From Parabacteroides distasonis (lineage in GTDB: Bacteria; Bacteroidota; Bacteroidia; Bacteroidales; Tannerellaceae), in the NCBI GenBank assembly GCA_021531385.1, contig JAFBIR010000002.1:1-64000 (forward strand): a DNA stretch of 64,000 nucleotides. Direction: 5' to 3'. A program made the translations under genes and the position numbers. Every line of letters starts with the position of its first letter. The stretch's first letter is position 1. Of this stretch, positions 14,630 to 23,761 are shown piece after piece. Below the pieces are notes generated by a model. That model was not told where the DNA came from. It saw nothing but the letters and a program-made list of their open reading frames with translations, and made no database searches.

Positions 14630-15589
14630 ATGGAAAATAGTTTATACGTATCGCCCTCGCCCCACATCCATGGTGGCGACAGCATTAGCAAAAATATGTA
14701 TGGGGTACTGATTGCCTTGATTCCGGCTTTCTTGGTATCACTTTACTGTTTCGGCCTTGGCGCATTGATCGTGACCGCGACCTCTGTCTTGGCCTGCGTG
14801 ATTTTTGAGTACTTGATCCAACGCTTCCTGATGAAGAAGGAGCCAACGCTTTGTGACGGTTCCGCCATCTTGACAGGTGTGCTGTTGGCCTTCAACGTTC
14901 CTTCTAACCTCCCGATCTGGATCATCTTGATCGGTGCGTTGGCTGCGATCGGCATTGGAAAGATGTCTTTTGGCGGTTTGGGAAACAACATCTTCAATCC
15001 CGCCTTGGTAGGACGTGTCTTCCTGTTGATCTCCTTCCCGGCGCAGATGACCACTTGGCCGGTGCCGGATGTATTCCCGATGACCTATACGGATGCGGAG
15101 ACAGGCGCGACAATCCTCTCCTCTTTGCATGAGGGAGGCGCACCGCTGCCCGCTATGGTAGATATGTTGATCGGCCGCATCGGTGGTAGCTTGGGTGAGA
15201 TCAGCGCGATCGCCCTTTTGTTAGGCTTCGCCTTTATGTTGTGGAAAAAGATCATTACCTGGCACATTCCCGTCTCCATCTTGGCAACGGTATTTGTCTT
15301 CACAGGTATCCTCTATTTGATCAACCCGACCGTTTACGTCAATCCGTTCATTCACCTGCTCTCAGGTGGTTTGTTGCTCGGTTCTATCTTCATGGCAACC
15401 GATTACGTGACCTCACCGATGAGCAAGAACGGCATGATCGTGTATGGTATCGGCATCGGCTTGCTGACGGCCGTGATCCGTATCTTCGGTTCCTATCCCG
15501 AGGGTATGTCATTCGCTATCTTGATCATGAATGCCTTCACGCCGTTGATCAACAGCTATATCAAACCTAAACATTTCGGAGGAAAGTAA
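14630..15589 (+). CDS. rnfD: Rnf complex subunit RnfD (membrane flavoprotein)
   Basis: 319 aa, about nine membrane helices. A TGAT motif (ETGATILSS, near 160) is a candidate site for covalent FMN attachment to threonine. NNIFNPALVGRVF and MATDYVTSPMS are typical family segments. It forms part of the ion-translocating membrane core and ends 2 nt before rnfG. Confidence 0.95.
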   Translation: MENSLYVSPSPHIHGGDSISKNMYGVLIALIPAFLVSLYCFGLGALIVTATSVLACVIFEYLIQRFLMKKEPTLCDGSAILTGVLLAFNVPSNLPIWIILIGALAAIGIGKMSFGGLGNNIFNPALVGRVFLLISFPAQMTTWPVPDVFPMTYTDAETGATILSSLHEGGAPLPAMVDMLIGRIGGSLGEISAIALLLGFAFMLWKKIITWHIPVSILATVFVFTGILYLINPTVYVNPFIHLLSGGLLLGSIFMATDYVTSPMSKNGMIVYGIGIGLLTAVIRIFGSYPEGMSFAILIMNAFTPLINSYIKPKHFGGK

Positions 15590-15591
15590 GT

Positions 15592-16209
15592 ATGGCAAAA
15601 TTGAAATCAACATTACCGAATATGCTCCTCTCGCTGACAGGTATCTGTCTGATCGCAGGAGCGATTTTGGCCGGGGTCAATGCGTTTACGGCTGGCCCTA
15701 TCGCGGTTGCCAAAGCGGCAGCCTTGGAGGAGGCCATCAAAGCGGTAGCCCCGGAGTTTGATAACAAGCCGACCGAAGAGGCCTACATGGCCGTAACGGC
15801 AGACGGTGACTCCTTGAAGATCTATCCAGCCAAGAAGGGCGACGAAACCGTAGGTGGTGCCGTAGAGAGCAACACGCTGAAGGGCTTCGGTGGAGAGATC
15901 AAGGTGATTGTCGGCTTCGACATGCAAGGAACGATCTTGAACTACTCCGTGTTAGAGCATGCTGAGACACCGGGCTTGGGTGCCAAGATGCAAGAGTGGT
16001 TCCGGATGGACAAAGGGCAGCAGAGCATCTTAGGTCGTGCCGTTCCCGCCGATGGCTTGAAGGTGGCGAAAGATGGTGGCGACGTAGATGCCATCACCGC
16101 AGCGACGATTTCCAGCCGTGCGTTCCTGAATGCCGTGAACCGTGCGTATAGTGCTTTTGCGGGTGTAGATGGATTGACCTCCGCTACGCCTTCATCAGAT
16201 AACAATTAA
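15592..16209 (+). CDS. rnfG: Rnf complex subunit RnfG (covalent FMN protein)
   Basis: 205 aa. One N-terminal membrane helix is followed by a periplasmic FMN-binding domain. AITAATISSRAF near 167 is the flavinylation motif ([ST]-x-A-T), with Thr carrying FMN. EHAETPGLGAKM is also typical. No ApbE flavin transferase gene is in this window, so the modifying enzyme must be encoded elsewhere. Confidence 0.94.
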   Translation: MAKLKSTLPNMLLSLTGICLIAGAILAGVNAFTAGPIAVAKAAALEEAIKAVAPEFDNKPTEEAYMAVTADGDSLKIYPAKKGDETVGGAVESNTLKGFGGEIKVIVGFDMQGTILNYSVLEHAETPGLGAKMQEWFRMDKGQQSILGRAVPADGLKVAKDGGDVDAITAATISSRAFLNAVNRAYSAFAGVDGLTSATPSSDNN

Positions 16210-16225
16210 TAAGGAGGACCAAACA

Positions 16226-16810
16226 ATGAGTAATCTGAAAGTAATTTTGAACGGTATCATTACCGAGAACCCGACCTTCGTTTTGCTGTTGGGTATGTGT
16301 CCTACTTTGGGTACGACCTCTTCGGCCATCAATGGCATGAGTATGGGTCTGGCCACGATGTTCGTGTTGATTTGCTCCAACATCGTGATCTCCGCTGTGA
16401 AGAACTTGATTCCGGATATGGTCCGCATCCCGGCCTATATCGTGGTGATCGCCACCTTCGTGACCGTTGTTCAGATGTGTATGCAGGCTTTTGTGCCGGC
16501 GCTTTACGCCACCTTGGGTTTGTTCATCCCGTTGATCGTGGTGAACTGCATCGTGTTGGGACGTGCCGAGGCCTTCGCCGCTAAGAATGGGGTAGTTGCC
16601 TCCGCTTGCGACGGTATTGGTATCGGCCTTGGTTTCACCTTGGCTTTGACACTCTTAGGCGCATGTCGTGAGTTGTTAGGCACAGGTAAGCTGTTCAACC
16701 TGACACTGGTTCCTGAAGAGTATGGATCATTGATCTTCGTGTTGGCTCCAGGTGCGTTCATCGTGCTGGGCTATTTGGTAGCAATCGTAAACAAACTGCG
16801 TAAAGCATAA
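16226..16810 (+). CDS. rnfE: Rnf complex subunit RnfE
   Basis: 194 aa, six membrane helices, with family segments NPTFVLLLGMCPTLGTT and VLGRAEAFAAKNGV. It pairs with RnfA as an inverted membrane heterodimer that may hold an Fe-S site through conserved cysteines (MCPTLG here). An AAGGAGG ribosome site lies at 16211-16217. Confidence 0.95.
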   Translation: MSNLKVILNGIITENPTFVLLLGMCPTLGTTSSAINGMSMGLATMFVLICSNIVISAVKNLIPDMVRIPAYIVVIATFVTVVQMCMQAFVPALYATLGLFIPLIVVNCIVLGRAEAFAAKNGVVASACDGIGIGLGFTLALTLLGACRELLGTGKLFNLTLVPEEYGSLIFVLAPGAFIVLGYLVAIVNKLRKA

Positions 16811-16822
16811 TAACCGATCAGT

Positions 16823-17395
16823 ATGGAATATATCTTGATATTTATCGCCGCTGTTTTTGTAAACAACGTCGTATTGTCCCAATTCTTGGGTATCTGTCCC
16901 TTCTTGGGCGTATCAAAGAAGGTGTCAACCGCAGTCGGCATGAGTGCGGCCGTTACCTTTGTCTTGACGATCTCTACGATCGTCACCTTCTTGGTGCAGA
17001 AGTATATTCTTGATGCCTTTGGCTTAGGCTTCATGCAGACCATCAGTTTCATCTTGATCATCGCCGCCTTGGTACAGATGGTGGAGATTATCCTCAAGAA
17101 GGTCTCCCCCGCCCTCTATCAGGCGTTGGGCGTATTCTTGCCCTTGATCACTACGAACTGCTGTGTATTGGGTGTGGCTATCATGGTGATCCAGAAAGAT
17201 TACAATCTCTTGGAGGCGATCGTATACGCGATCTCTATCGCCATCGGTTTCGCCTTGGCGTTGATCATCTTCGCAGGTATTCGTGAGCAGCTGGCTATGA
17301 CCCACGTGCCAGAAGGCATGAAGGGTACGCCCATCGCTTTGATCACCGCAGGTTTGCTGGCTATGGCCTTTATGGGATTCTCCGGTATTGTCTAA
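16823..17395 (+). CDS. rnfA: Rnf complex subunit RnfA
   Basis: 190 aa, six membrane helices, paralogous to RnfE. It contains NNVVLSQFLGICPFLGVSKK and TNCCVLGVAIM, family hallmarks with conserved cysteines. It completes the B-C-D-G-E-A order usual in Bacteroidetes. galE follows after 20 nt. Confidence 0.95.
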   Translation: MEYILIFIAAVFVNNVVLSQFLGICPFLGVSKKVSTAVGMSAAVTFVLTISTIVTFLVQKYILDAFGLGFMQTISFILIIAALVQMVEIILKKVSPALYQALGVFLPLITTNCCVLGVAIMVIQKDYNLLEAIVYAISIAIGFALALIIFAGIREQLAMTHVPEGMKGTPIALITAGLLAMAFMGFSGIV

Positions 17396-17415
17396 CCACA
17401 AACATACAGCGTAGC

Positions 17416-18456
17416 ATGAAAAAGAAGATTTTGGTGGCAGGTGGCACGGGCTATATCGGCTCACACACCTCCGTAGAGTTAATCAATGCCGGGTATGAGG
17501 TCGTTATCATCGACGACCTCTCCAACTCCAACATCGAGGTGCTCGACGGCATCGAGAAGATCACAGGTGTACGCCCCGCCTTCATCCAATTGGATTTGAA
17601 AGACAAGGAGGGAGCACGCCAAGCGTTGGAAGCCCATCCGGGTATCAATGGAATCATCCTCTTCGCCGCCAGCAAAGCCGTAGGCGAATCGGTGCAGATG
17701 CCGTTGAAGTATTATCGGAACAATATCGTCACTTTGCTGAACCTGCTCGACTTGATGCCGGAGTTTGGTATTGAAGGCATTGTCTTCTCCTCCTCTTGCA
17801 CGGTCTATGGTCAGCCCTCACCGGAGAATCTGCCCGTGACCGAGAATGCGCCGATCCAACCGGCCCTCTCACCCTATGGCAATACCAAGCAGATCAACGA
17901 GGAGATTATCCGTGATACGATTCATGCGGGGGCTCCTTTCAAGAGCATCATCTTGCGCTACTTCAACCCGATTGGCGCACATCCCAGCGCAGAGATTGGT
18001 GAGTTGCCCAACGGTGTACCCCAAAACTTGATTCCCTATCTGACACAGACTGCTATCGGCGTGCGTAAGGAATTGAGCGTCTTCGGCGACGATTACAATA
18101 CGCCTGACGGCTCTTGCATCCGCGACTATATCAATATCGTCGATCTGGCCAAAGCGCACGTCATCGCCATGGATCGCATGTTGCAAGGCAAGTCTGCTGA
18201 GGCCGTAGAGTATTTCAACTTGGGTACAGGCCGTGGCGTTTCCGTCTTGGAGCTGATCAACACCTTCGAGGAGACCACCGGCGTGAAAGTGCCGCACAAG
18301 ATCGTAGGTCGCCGAGAGGGAGACATCGAGAAGGTGTGGGCCAATCCGGAGCGTGCCAACAAGGTATTAGGCTGGACAGCCAAAGAGACCTTGGCCGACA
18401 CCTTGGCTTCCGCCTGGAAATGGCAACTGCGTTTGAGAGAGAAAGGCATCATGTAA
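17416..18456 (+). CDS. galE: UDP-glucose 4-epimerase
   Basis: 346 aa short-chain epimerase with the NAD-binding GGTGYIG (9-15), the catalytic YGNTK motif (Tyr154, Lys158) and SSSCTVYG near 125. It interconverts UDP-glucose and UDP-galactose for surface polysaccharide and galactose use. With only 20 nt after rnfA and no promoter seen in the gap, it probably rides on the rnf transcript, which ends at the terminator at 18476-18515. Confidence 0.93.
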   Translation: MKKKILVAGGTGYIGSHTSVELINAGYEVVIIDDLSNSNIEVLDGIEKITGVRPAFIQLDLKDKEGARQALEAHPGINGIILFAASKAVGESVQMPLKYYRNNIVTLLNLLDLMPEFGIEGIVFSSSCTVYGQPSPENLPVTENAPIQPALSPYGNTKQINEEIIRDTIHAGAPFKSIILRYFNPIGAHPSAEIGELPNGVPQNLIPYLTQTAIGVRKELSVFGDDYNTPDGSCIRDYINIVDLAKAHVIAMDRMLQGKSAEAVEYFNLGTGRGVSVLELINTFEETTGVKVPHKIVGRREGDIEKVWANPERANKVLGWTAKETLADTLASAWKWQLRLREKGIM

Positions 18457-18475
18457 GGTATTCACACACAGTATA

Positions 18476-18515
18476 AAAGCGGGCGAAAGCAAACAGACTT
18501 TCACCCGCTTTTTAT
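18476..18515 (+). terminator. Rho-independent terminator after galE
   Basis: AAAGCGGGCGAAAG (18476-18489) pairs with CTTTCACCCGCTTT (18498-18511) with one mismatch, followed by a T run. It ends the rnf-galE transcript. Confidence 0.85.
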
Positions 18516-18573
18516 TTGTCCAAATTTATAGCCCAACGGAGCAAAATTCGTTGCCTAACGAAATAAAAAACGT

Positions 18574-18661
18574 TACTCATACTTTTCAAAAACTACGAGC
18601 AATGTTTTCTAAAAGAATGGGCAATGTTTTCTAAAACTACGGGCAACGAAAAACGAAAAAA
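18574..18661. repeat. 22-bp tandem repeat, four degenerate units
   Basis: Units at 18574, 18596, 18618 and 18640 are spaced exactly 22 nt. The two central units share GGGCAATGTTTTCTAAAA-like sequence and the outer two are more diverged. It fills the gene-free stretch between galE and the DUF1015 gene. A related 20-bp array occurs at 51251-51310. No coding potential was seen. Confidence 0.75.
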
Positions 18662-18740
18662 TCGTCAAAAAAATCACCTTTCACAGCTACCATCTAATCC
18701 GATTAACCAAAGAGTAGATTGATCAGCTGTGATTATTAAA

Positions 18741-18766
18741 GGCGATGCGGGACATTCCACATCGCC
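18741..18766 (-). terminator. Terminator of the serC-serA-DUF1015 operon
   Basis: GGCGATGCGG (18741-18750) and CCACATCGCC (18757-18766) form a 10-bp stem (one G-T pair) with a 6-nt loop. On the minus strand it is followed by TTTAAT, and on the plus strand by TCTCTCTTTT, so it may act in both directions. Confidence 0.75.
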
Positions 18767-18791
18767 TCTCTCTTTTATACGATAGCTACGC

Positions 18792-20039
18792 TTAATCCAG
18801 TTTGTGAATCACCAAACCGGAGCGTAATTTCGGCTCAAACCACGTGGTCTTGGGCGGCATGATGTTGCCTGTATCGGCAATGTCCATCAGCTGCTTCATG
18901 GTGACGGGGTAAAGGGCCAAAGCGACTTTCATCTCGCCGCTATCAACCCGACGCTTTAACTCACCTAATCCACGAATACCACCGACGAAGTCGATCCGCT
19001 TGTCTGATCGCAAATCCTTAATGCCCAAGATCTCATCTAAGATCAAGTTGGAGGAGATGGTCACGTCTAACACACCGATCGGATCTTGATCATCATAGGT
19101 GCCCGGCTTAGCGGTCAACGAATACCACTTTCCAGCTAAATAGAGCGAGAAGTTATGTAAAGCGGCCGGCTTATAGATCTCCTCACCCTTCGGCTCTACC
19201 ACGAAGTGATGCGTCAAAGCCTCCAAGAACTGCTCTTCCGTCAGGCCATTCAGGTCTTTCACCACCCGGTTGTAGTCGATGATAGTCAACTGATTGGCCG
19301 GGAAGCAGACTGCCATGAAGTAGTTGTATTCCTCATCGCCCTTGTGGTTCGGGTTCTGCTTGGCCTTCTCCGCACCGACCAACGCTGCAGCGGCAGAGCG
19401 ATGGTGACCATCAGCGATATAGAGCGCCGGCATGGCCGCAAAGAGTTCAGTAATGCGGGCGATGTCTTGCGCCTCATCAATGATCCAGAAGGTGTGTCCG
19501 AAGCCATCCAGTTTCGCTACGAAGTCATACTCCGGTTCACGAGCCGTGTATTTGGCCACGATCTGATCCAACTCCGCATTATCGGGATAAGCGAAGAAGA
19601 CCGGTTCGATGTTGGCATTGTTCACCCGCACATGCTTCATGCGATCCTCCTCCTTGTCACGCCGCGTCAGCTCATGCTTCTTGATCACGCCATTCATGTA
19701 GTCGGGCACGTAAGCGCCCACCACCAATCCATATTGGGTCTTTCCATTCATGGTCTGCGCATAGACGTAATAGCACTCCTGCTTGTCTTGCACCAACCAA
19801 CCCTTCTCTTGGAACAGCTTGAAGTTCTCCGCCGCCTTCAGATAGACAGCGGGATCATGCTCATCTGTCCCCACCGGAAAATCAATCTCCGGCTTAATGA
19901 TATGATACAGGGACTTCTCGTTGCCTGCCGCCTCAGCCCGTGCCTCCTCAGAGTTCAACACGTCATACGGCCGGGAAGCCACCTCCTCGATCAATGCCTT
20001 CGGAGGTCGAATGCCCTTGAATGGTTTAACTACTGCCAT
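18792..20039 (-). CDS. DUF1015 family protein
   Basis: 415 aa. It starts VKPFKGIRPPKALIEEVASR with PYDVLNSEEAR, and contains LYIADGHHRSAAA near 215, hallmarks of DUF1015. It forms a tight operon with serC and serA (13 nt after serA), a conserved Bacteroidetes arrangement pointing to a role in serine metabolism. The biochemical activity is not established from sequence. Confidence 0.9.
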   Translation of the reverse strand: MAVVKPFKGIRPPKALIEEVASRPYDVLNSEEARAEAAGNEKSLYHIIKPEIDFPVGTDEHDPAVYLKAAENFKLFQEKGWLVQDKQECYYVYAQTMNGKTQYGLVVGAYVPDYMNGVIKKHELTRRDKEEDRMKHVRVNNANIEPVFFAYPDNAELDQIVAKYTAREPEYDFVAKLDGFGHTFWIIDEAQDIARITELFAAMPALYIADGHHRSAAAALVGAEKAKQNPNHKGDEEYNYFMAVCFPANQLTIIDYNRVVKDLNGLTEEQFLEALTHHFVVEPKGEEIYKPAALHNFSLYLAGKWYSLTAKPGTYDDQDPIGVLDVTISSNLILDEILGIKDLRSDKRIDFVGGIRGLGELKRRVDSGEMKVALALYPVTMKQLMDIADTGNIMPPKTTWFEPKLRSGLVIHKLD

Positions 20040-20052
20040 AATTATAAATTGG

Positions 20053-20973
20053 TTAGTTGACTCTGAATCGCTCGTTTCCGTTCACTAAATAATCGACGAT
20101 CTGCTTGGCTGCGGCGATACCCGCATTGATATTGGCCTCCGCCGTCTGCGCACCCATCTTCTTGGGTGTGCTGAAATAGCGACCGCCAAACTTCTCAGCC
20201 AGCTCCGGATGAATAGCCGGCATGACATCGGTCAGATACTTGAAGTCAGGACGCTCCGCCAAGATCTGCGCCAAGCCGGCCTCGTCCATCACCTCCTTGC
20301 GTGCCGTGTTCACCAAGATCGCGTTCTTCGGCATAGAACTCATCAGCTCATGATTGATCGAACCCTTCGTCTCCGGTGTTGCGGGGATATGGAGCGATAC
20401 GATCTGACACTCCTTGAAGAGATCAGCTGTAGAGGCCACGGCCTTCACACCATCCGCCTCAATCACCGAAGCCGGACAGAATGCGTCGTACGCACAAACC
20501 TCCATGCCAAAGCCCTTCGCAATGCGAGCTACGTTGCGACCTACATTGCCATACGCCAAAATACCCAACTTCTTACCCTTCAGCTCAATGCCTGAGGTGC
20601 CGTTATAGAAGTTACGCACGGCGAAGACCAACAGGCCAAAAACCAACTCCGCTACCGCATTTGAATTCTGCCCCGGTGTGTTCATCACTACCACCTGATG
20701 CGCTGTCGCTGCCGCCAGATCCACATTGTCATAACCCGCACCCGCACGTACGACAATCTTCAACTGCTTAGCCGCATCCAGTACCTCGTTATCCACTTTA
20801 TCGCTACGGATGATCAAGGCATCCGCATCTTTCACAGCCTCCAACAGCTGTGCCTTGTCGGTATATTTCTCCAAGAGCGCCAACTCCATGCCAGCACCTT
20901 CGATCACCTCACGTATTCCTTTGACGGCTACTGCCGCAAACGGCTTCTCCGTAGCCACTAATACTTTTGCCAT
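20053..20973 (-). CDS. serA: D-3-phosphoglycerate dehydrogenase
   Basis: 306 aa, the short form without C-terminal ACT or regulatory domains. The NAD-binding motif is LGILAYGNVGRNVA (near 137). NTPGQNSNAVAE and VNTARKEVMDE are characteristic of the D-isomer-specific 2-hydroxyacid dehydrogenases. It oxidises 3-phosphoglycerate to 3-phosphohydroxypyruvate, the substrate of the serC product encoded directly upstream. Without an ACT domain, feedback by serine is unlikely at this protein. Confidence 0.93.
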   Translation of the reverse strand: MAKVLVATEKPFAAVAVKGIREVIEGAGMELALLEKYTDKAQLLEAVKDADALIIRSDKVDNEVLDAAKQLKIVVRAGAGYDNVDLAAATAHQVVVMNTPGQNSNAVAELVFGLLVFAVRNFYNGTSGIELKGKKLGILAYGNVGRNVARIAKGFGMEVCAYDAFCPASVIEADGVKAVASTADLFKECQIVSLHIPATPETKGSINHELMSSMPKNAILVNTARKEVMDEAGLAQILAERPDFKYLTDVMPAIHPELAEKFGGRYFSTPKKMGAQTAEANINAGIAAAKQIVDYLVNGNERFRVN

Positions 20974-20994
20974 GTTTTTGTTGATTTGATGTGA

Positions 20995-22062
20995 TTAGTG
21001 TTTCCGCTCAAACTCTTGCATACAAGCTACCAACGCCTCTACGCTGCTCTTCGGCATTGCATTGTAAAGAGAGGCACGGAAGCCTCCCACTGAACGGTGT
21101 CCCTTGATACCGACCATACCAGCAGCCGCAGCAAATTTGCTGAACTCCTCTTCCAACTCCTTGTACTCGTCAGCCATCACGAAGCAGACATTCATGATCG
21201 AACGATCCTCCGGAACTACCGTACCACGGAACAATTTGTTGCGATCAATCTCATCATACAGGATAGCGGCATTCTCTTTGTCTTTCTTCTCCATAGCCGC
21301 TACACCACCCTGCTCTTTATACCACTTCAAGGTCTGCAAAGCCGCATAGATCGGCAATACAGGAGGTGTGTTAAACATCGAATCCTTATCGATGTGTGTC
21401 TTATAGTTCAACATCGTAGGGATCGGACGCTCTACATGACCCAGGGCATCCACACGCACGATGGCCAAAGTCACACCGGCAGGTGCCAAGTTCTTCTGCG
21501 CACCCGCATAGATAATGTCATATTTAGACACATCTACCGGACGAGAGAAAATATCGGAAGACATATCGGCTACCAAACGCTGCTTCACATCCAGATCTTG
21601 ACGAATCTCCGTACCATAGATCGTGTTGTTCGTCGTGATGTGGAAATACTCCGCATCATCCGCAATGGTATAATTCTTGGGGATATAGGTATAGTTCTTA
21701 TCCTTTGAAGAGGCTACAACCTCTACCTCACCAAACAATTTCGCCTCCTTGATCGCCTTGGAAGACCATGTACCCGTATCTAAATAAGAAGCCTTCTTGT
21801 TCAACAAGTTGTAAGGCACCATACAGAACTGCATGCTTGCACCACCGCCCAAAAAGACAACCTCATAGCCAGCCGGAACATCCAGCAACTCCTTGATTAA
21901 GGCACGTGCCTCATCATTGACAGCCACAAATTCTTTACTTCTGTGGGAGATCTCCAACAGAGACAACCCCATACCCGCAAAGTTCTCCACCGCAGCAGCG
22001 GTATTCTTGATCGTGTAATCACTCAAGATTGACGGACCTGCATAAAAATTGTGCTTCTTCAT
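20995..22062 (-). CDS. serC: Phosphoserine aminotransferase
   Basis: 355 aa class V PLP aminotransferase. It begins [17 protein letters not shown], with the PLP lysine in [14 protein letters not shown] (near 195) and a C-terminal [15 protein letters not shown]. It makes O-phosphoserine from 3-phosphohydroxypyruvate and glutamate. First gene of the serC-serA-DUF1015 operon. A -7-like TACTTTAG (one mismatch) lies on the minus strand at 22135-22128. Confidence 0.95.
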   Translation of the reverse strand: MKKHNFYAGPSILSDYTIKNTAAAVENFAGMGLSLLEISHRSKEFVAVNDEARALIKELLDVPAGYEVVFLGGGASMQFCMVPYNLLNKKASYLDTGTWSSKAIKEAKLFGEVEVVASSKDKNYTYIPKNYTIADDAEYFHITTNNTIYGTEIRQDLDVKQRLVADMSSDIFSRPVDVSKYDIIYAGAQKNLAPAGVTLAIVRVDALGHVERPIPTMLNYKTHIDKDSMFNTPPVLPIYAALQTLKWYKEQGGVAAMEKKDKENAAILYDEIDRNKLFRGTVVPEDRSIMNVCFVMADEYKELEEEFSKFAAAAGMVGIKGHRSVGGFRASLYNAMPKSSVEALVACMQEFERKH

Positions 22063-22212
22063 ACTATCATGCTTTTTTAGAATGTTATATTTATGTTCTT
22101 AACTAATCTCATTTCAAAAACGAGCGGCTAAAGTAATCATTTTACTGAAAAATGAGAATAAAAATCGTCAAAAATCGACATTTAGACAGTATTTTTACCT
22201 TTTAGCTTACAT

Positions 22213-23490
22213 CTATGACTCATATCGTGTGCCCCACAATGCCTTCATCCGATCAATCAGTTTTTGCTCGGCAGGGTTGGGCTGCCCTTTCCACAAGCGG
22301 GCATCCTGCAACTCCTTAGGCAAATATTCCTGCTTCACGAAATGACCTGGATAGTCATGCGCATACTTATATTCCTTGCCATAATCCAACTCAGCCATCA
22401 ACTTCGTCGGCGCATTGCGCAAGTGCAAAGGCACAGGCAGATTGCCCGTACGATTGACCAGCTCCAAGGCCTCGTTGATCGCCATATAGGCCGAATTGCT
22501 CTTGGGACTACATGCCAAATAGACCGTCGTCTCCGCCAAGATAATGCGACCCTCCGGCCAACCGATCTTTTTCAGGGCATCGAAACAGGCGTTGGCGAGC
22601 AGCAGGGCATTGGGATTGGCTAATCCGATATCCTCCGACGCAGAGATCACCAATCGCCGAGCGATAAACTCCGGATCTTCTCCCCCGGCTACCATACGCG
22701 CCAACCAATAGATCGCTCCATCGGGATCACTACCACGAATGGATTTGATGAAAGCCGAAATGATGTCGTAGTGCATCTCTCCGCCCTTATCGTAGGCAGC
22801 TGGATTCTCCTGCAATCGCTCGATTACCTTGGCATCCAAAATCTCCACCTCGTTCGACTCTTCAGCCGAAACCACCAACTCCAAAATGTTGAGCAATTTA
22901 CGGGCATCACCTCCGGAATAACGCAACAGCGCATCCGTCTCTGTCAGTTTGATCTGTTTCTCCTTTAACACCACATCCTCGGTGATGGCCCGATGCAACA
23001 AGGCCAACAGGTCAGCCTTATCCAACGATTTCAGCACATAGACCTGGCAACGTGAGAGCAACGGCCGGATCACCTCAAAAGAGGGATTTTCCGTAGTCGC
23101 ACCAATCAAAGTCACGACACCTGTCTCCACCGCATTCAGCAAAGAATCCTGCTGCGACTTGCTGAAACGATGAATCTCGTCAATGAACAGGATAGGTGAG
23201 ACACTATCAAAGAAACGATTACTCTTCGCCTTCTCTATCACCTCCCGCACATCCTTCACGCCCGAGCTAATCGCACTCAACGTATAGAAGGGCGCATTCA
23301 GCTTGTGCGCCACAATCTGCGCCAAGGTAGTTTTGCCCACACCCGGCGGTCCCCACAAGATAAACGAAGGCACTCTTCCCGCCTCGATCATCTTGCGCAA
23401 CACCGCTGTCGGGCCTACCAAATGTTGCTGTCCGATGTAGGCATCCAGCGTCCGAGGACGCATTCTCTCTGCTAATGGTTGATTCATCAT
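22213..23490 (-). CDS. rarA: Replication-associated recombination AAA+ ATPase RarA
   Basis: 425 aa. Walker A is GPPGVGKTT (47-55), Walker B is ILFIDEIHRF, and the MgsA/RarA C-terminal part is present (GSDPDGAIYWLARMVAGGED, SASEDIGLANP). It acts at stalled replication forks with clamp-loader-like architecture. Start at 23490 or the next ATG. Monocistronic by context. Confidence 0.95.
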   Translation of the reverse strand: MMNQPLAERMRPRTLDAYIGQQHLVGPTAVLRKMIEAGRVPSFILWGPPGVGKTTLAQIVAHKLNAPFYTLSAISSGVKDVREVIEKAKSNRFFDSVSPILFIDEIHRFSKSQQDSLLNAVETGVVTLIGATTENPSFEVIRPLLSRCQVYVLKSLDKADLLALLHRAITEDVVLKEKQIKLTETDALLRYSGGDARKLLNILELVVSAEESNEVEILDAKVIERLQENPAAYDKGGEMHYDIISAFIKSIRGSDPDGAIYWLARMVAGGEDPEFIARRLVISASEDIGLANPNALLLANACFDALKKIGWPEGRIILAETTVYLACSPKSNSAYMAINEALELVNRTGNLPVPLHLRNAPTKLMAELDYGKEYKYAHDYPGHFVKQEYLPKELQDARLWKGQPNPAEQKLIDRMKALWGTRYES

Positions 23491-23704
23491 GGAAGCAAAA
23501 GTCGGAAGTTATTTTCATTTGACAAAGAAATCAATCGAAAAATTAAGGGCAAACAAGATGTTAGACAACATGATTTTACGACAATATGTCAATAATCCAT
23601 CAAAGTAACCATTGATTCAGGTAAAGATTGATAACATTATGACACATCCAGCCTCCAAATCCGCAGAAACAGTCATAACAACCCAGGATGTACCGGACTC
23701 TACA

Positions 23705-23741
23705 TAAAAAAGCCCTGCAGCAACTGACGTGCCACAGGGCT
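23705..23741 (-). terminator. Terminator after the sugar isomerase gene
   Basis: On the minus strand AGCCCTG (23741-23735) pairs with CAGGGCT (23717-23711), followed by TTTTTT. It terminates the gene at 23762-24739. Confidence 0.8.
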
Positions 23742-23761
23742 CCAGAAGAAATAATATTCCT

